Positions 61,372 to 64,000 of a stretch of DNA of 64,000 bases are shown one piece after another (within the stretch, counting starts at the first letter, position 1; the number at the start of each line of letters is the position of its first letter). The DNA is from an uncultured Clostridia bacterium (GTDB lineage: Bacteria > Bacillota > Clostridia > Christensenellales > Borkfalkiaceae), in contig CANPZD010000002.1 of assembly GCA_947589085.1 (NCBI GenBank), positions 62,001 to 126,000 of the forward strand, given 5' to 3'. The notes beneath the pieces are model-generated. The model was not told the DNA's origin. It did not search any database and saw only the letters and a list, made by a program, of their open reading frames with translations. The position numbers and the translations under genes were made by a program.

Positions 61372-64000
61372 ATGAAAAAACTAATGGTGTCGACGATCAT
61401 AATATTGCCTCTTCTGATCCTTGCGATCATGCTCGTGAGCGGTGCGATCATGAGTTTCGTCACGCATATCTATGTGGAATCCGTGGAGTTCGTCGAAAAT
61501 GAAACGCTGGTGCTTGTGATGAACGACGAGCAAACGCCGCCGTCGCAGAAACTTGAAGTCAATGTGCTGCCGTGGAAGGCGAAGAATCGCGAACTGATCT
61601 ACACGGCCGCAGATGAAAATATCGCCGCGGTGGATCAAACGGGCGTCGTGACCGCGAAATACTATGGTGAGACCTATATCACCGTTGCGAGCGCGGAGAA
61701 CCGTGCGGCGACCGCCACGCGCAAGGTGATCGTGACGGATCTCGACGTTCATGCCGTCACGATCAAGGAATATCGGAAAGATATGTATCGGGGCGAGAGC
61801 CAGAAACTTCTCGCCGAGGTCTTGCCTCACGAGGCGGCCAACAAGAATCTCGTTTGGCGCTCCTCCGACGACGGCGTACTTTCCGTCACGCAGAGCGGAG
61901 AAGTGACCTGCAAAGCGGTCGGCTCGGCGACGATCACCGCGACTTCCGTCGATCGGCCCGAGATCTCGGCAACGGCGGAGATCCGCTGTCATGAACCCCT
62001 CCAAGGCATCTCCGCAGACCAAACCCCCGTCGTCACCGCGCGCACGAGCGAAAAATTTCCCGCGATCGTGCCTTCGCCCGCAAATGCGACCTATACGGTG
62101 CAATATTCCTCTTCGAACGAAGAGATCGCAGAGGTCGATGAGGCGGGGGAGATCTCGTTCTATCGGGCGGGATCCGTGCTCATTACGGCGACCGCGGCCG
62201 ACGGCGCAGGAAATTCTTACAGCGTTTCGGTCAAGTACGACTGCACATACGGCTATTACGCCGGCTCGCTGTTTGCCCGAGAGAATTACCCCGTCGATTA
62301 CGACAGCTTTGCGGGACGGGAGCTTGAGATCGGCCTTCAAAAGACTCCCGCCGGCTCCGATCGGGAGATCCTCTCGGCCGAGATCGACCGGACGGATCTG
62401 ATTTCTTTCGATAAGACCGCGGAAAAATTCACGCTGAAAGCCGTCGGCGACGAAACGCCGCTCGGCCCCGTGAAAATTACGCTGCACGCGAAAAAATACA
62501 GTGAAAAGAGCGGCGAGATCGAGGAATTCGATACCGACGTCTGCACGGTCACGATCACGCGGAACACGCAGGATATCTCCTTTGTCGAGCCGGACGGCGA
62601 AAAGATCGCCGCGACGACGATCACGGCAGACAGCATCACTTTGACGGAAGAATTGTCGGGAGGGCGGCCTTCGAGCGGCCTCGGCGTGCTTGCCTCTCCC
62701 GCAAACCGTACCGATACGCTTTCTTACGCGCTCGAACAGGGCGGCGAGATCGCGCGGCTGAACGGCAAAACGCTCGAGTTCTCCCGGACGGGCGAGGCGG
62801 TCGTCGCGGTGACGGCGGGCGGCGGAACGGTCAAAGCGCGGCTCTTCGTCACCTATGTCAAAGAGGGCAAGACGGAAAAGATCATTCCGGCGGACGGCGA
62901 ACGGCGCGCGTCTCTGAATTACGAAGACGGCGATAATTTCCAGACGGGCATTCTGCAATTTACGACGCCCGAGGGCTATACGGCGCACTGCGTTTCTTCC
63001 GACGATGAGATCGTGCGCGTCAAAAACGAGGACGGGATCCGTCTCGTCCCGGGGAAAGGCGGCTTTGCAACGATCACCGTCAACTTCGAACCGGACGGCG
63101 CCGCGCCCGCCGCGCTGCTCTCCGCACCGTCCTCCGTCGACATTCTTATCTATGTGGACCGTCGCGTGGCGCCCGCCAATCTCGGCTTCGACAAGGCGGA
63201 CGGCTATATGACGTCGCGCGAGGAGATCGGCTATGCCGTCGAACTCAACGTACCCGCAGATGCGATGGAGGGAAAAGAGATCTTTGTCTGCGGTGAAAAG
63301 AAAGAGTTTGCGCAGGAGAACGGAAAGCTTGTCGTGCGGATGAACGCGGCATTCGGAAGCAAGAGCGATCTGCTGCTCACTGTTTCCGTGAGATACGCCG
63401 AGCGTGTAAAAACGTACGACGCCGCAAAGGCTGGCGAACTGTGCAAGGCCGAATGCACCTTGCATTCGACGCACGGGGATCTTTCCGAGCGGTGCGCGCC
63501 AACGGTAACGTGCGAGGGCAAACCGCTGTCCGCCGCGGGCAATTCGCTTGTATTTACAAATATCGGCGACAAGATCGTGCTGAATATCGCCGTGACGGAT
63601 CCCGTCCCGCACGATTTCATCCTGTCCGAAGATAAGATTAAGTTCACGACGAAGAAAGAAAAAACGTATTTCTCGGTCGATGTGGCCATAACGGGGAACT
63701 CCGCTGCGGTGACGCTCACCGCGTTAGAGGGAACTTACGGCAAAGAGGAGGCCGATCTGCGGGTCGCGGGGCATTCCTTCGGGATCGTGTTCGATATCGG
63801 CGTGCTCGCCGATAAACTTACGGTAAAGTACGGCGGCGCCGAGCTGTCGCAGGGGCAGGCGTATTCCACGTTTCTTTCGTCGCTCGATCTCACCGTGCAG
63901 CTCTCCCGTCTTGACGGGAAACCGATCACGGAGGCGAGCAAGACGGCGCAATGTTTCTTCGGGGACGTCGCGCTTCCCGCCGGCAGGGGAGATGTTTTCT
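61372..64000 (+). CDS. Big_2 Ig-like domain surface protein, 3' end beyond the window
   Basis: 876 residues are visible and the frame is open at the right edge. An N-terminal hydrophobic segment (MKKLMVSTIIILPLLILAIM) has no obvious cleavage site, so it may be a signal anchor. Repeated Ig-like Big_2 modules follow (for example at about 40-115, 120-205 and 208-285) with typical features: W-K/R-SS-D, 'VDQTGVVTAK', 'ATITATS'. Later modules are longer and more diverged. It starts 13 bases after the exporter permease with GAGGA, so the ABC exporter may act on or export it, or share its regulation. Confidence 0.85.
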   Translation, partial: MKKLMVSTIIILPLLILAIMLVSGAIMSFVTHIYVESVEFVENETLVLVMNDEQTPPSQKLEVNVLPWKAKNRELIYTAADENIAAVDQTGVVTAKYYGETYITVASAENRAATATRKVIVTDLDVHAVTIKEYRKDMYRGESQKLLAEVLPHEAANKNLVWRSSDDGVLSVTQSGEVTCKAVGSATITATSVDRPEISATAEIRCHEPLQGISADQTPVVTARTSEKFPAIVPSPANATYTVQYSSSNEEIAEVDEAGEISFYRAGSVLITATAADGAGNSYSVSVKYDCTYGYYAGSLFARENYPVDYDSFAGRELEIGLQKTPAGSDREILSAEIDRTDLISFDKTAEKFTLKAVGDETPLGPVKITLHAKKYSEKSGEIEEFDTDVCTVTITRNTQDISFVEPDGEKIAATTITADSITLTEELSGGRPSSGLGVLASPANRTDTLSYALEQGGEIARLNGKTLEFSRTGEAVVAVTAGGGTVKARLFVTYVKEGKTEKIIPADGERRASLNYEDGDNFQTGILQFTTPEGYTAHCVSSDDEIVRVKNEDGIRLVPGKGGFATITVNFEPDGAAPAALLSAPSSVDILIYVDRRVAPANLGFDKADGYMTSREEIGYAVELNVPADAMEGKEIFVCGEKKEFAQENGKLVVRMNAAFGSKSDLLLTVSVRYAERVKTYDAAKAGELCKAECTLHSTHGDLSERCAPTVTCEGKPLSAAGNSLVFTNIGDKIVLNIAVTDPVPHDFILSEDKIKFTTKKEKTYFSVDVAITGNSAAVTLTALEGTYGKEEADLRVAGHSFGIVFDIGVLADKLTVKYGGAELSQGQAYSTFLSSLDLTVQLSRLDGKPITEASKTAQCFFGDVALPAGRGDVF

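Noticed and set aside
61381-63612. A 743-residue minus-strand frame over the Big_2 gene
   Set aside because: The plus-strand frame is continuous to the window edge with repeated Ig-like modules, has a ribosome binding site and continues the exporter operon.

Overview
The window reads as a chromosomal segment of an anaerobic, spore-forming member of the Clostridia (Firmicutes/Bacillota) with fairly GC-rich DNA. The evidence is an intact pro-sigma-K gene, a CotF-type spore-coat pair, an mcsA-mcsB-clpC arginine-phosphorylation/proteolysis operon, a SigB/SigF-type partner-switching sigma cassette, a reverse rubrerythrin, a type III glutamine synthetase, RqcP, and many TTGACA/TATAAT-like promoters with 16-17 bp spacers followed by Gram-positive ribosome binding sites. 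No rRNA, tRNA, CRISPR array, insertion sequence or prophage was seen. Genus cannot be assigned from the sequence alone.

Layout. 1-6058: end of clpX; an orphan MalK/UgpC-like ABC ATPase with damaged motifs; a metal transporter with a His-rich loop and a dehydrogenase-like gene; then four overlapping genes (STAS antagonist, degenerate anti-sigma ATPase, sigma factor, intact anti-sigma ATPase). 6105-13495: an uncharacterised polytopic membrane protein, an S41 protease, small unknown genes, a cysteine desulfurase divergent from a DUF3343 Se/S-carrier-like gene, endonuclease III, spore-coat proteins, a 42-residue basic peptide and a beta-helix transferase-like protein. 13506-29682: ychF, argS, gph, rubrerythrin, an XRE-membrane regulator, the mcsA-mcsB-clpC operon, ung-mtnN, a ferritin-like protein, a C_GCAxxG_C_C protein, a lipoprotein and aspS. 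29695-37550: membrane protein, sigK, type III glutamine synthetase, dut-trmB, and the leftward rqcP-ispDF-radA operon. 37921-46137: rpoB-rpoC. 46324-64000: an envelope island of a lipoprotein, a TetR-regulated ABC exporter, a 1218-residue and a 1572-residue surface protein, a second ABC exporter and a Big_2 Ig-like protein that runs off the window.

How the genes fit together. Housekeeping genes (translation, transcription, DNA repair, nucleotide pool, isoprenoid synthesis) are mixed with stress and sporulation control. The sigma cassette could act as a phosphorylation switch with one active and one dead ATPase. McsA, McsB and ClpC mark and unfold proteins for degradation, and clpX lies in the same window. 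The right end seems devoted to the cell surface.

Most promising novel material: the sigma cassette with a pseudo-kinase; the 1572-residue single-pass protein with a conserved-looking cytoplasmic domain; a ferritin-like protein of unknown function; three genes whose promoters imply leaderless mRNAs; face-to-face promoters ahead of rpoB; and a recurring stem-loop close to the predicted 5' ends of transcripts. All assignments come from reading motifs; no database search was run.
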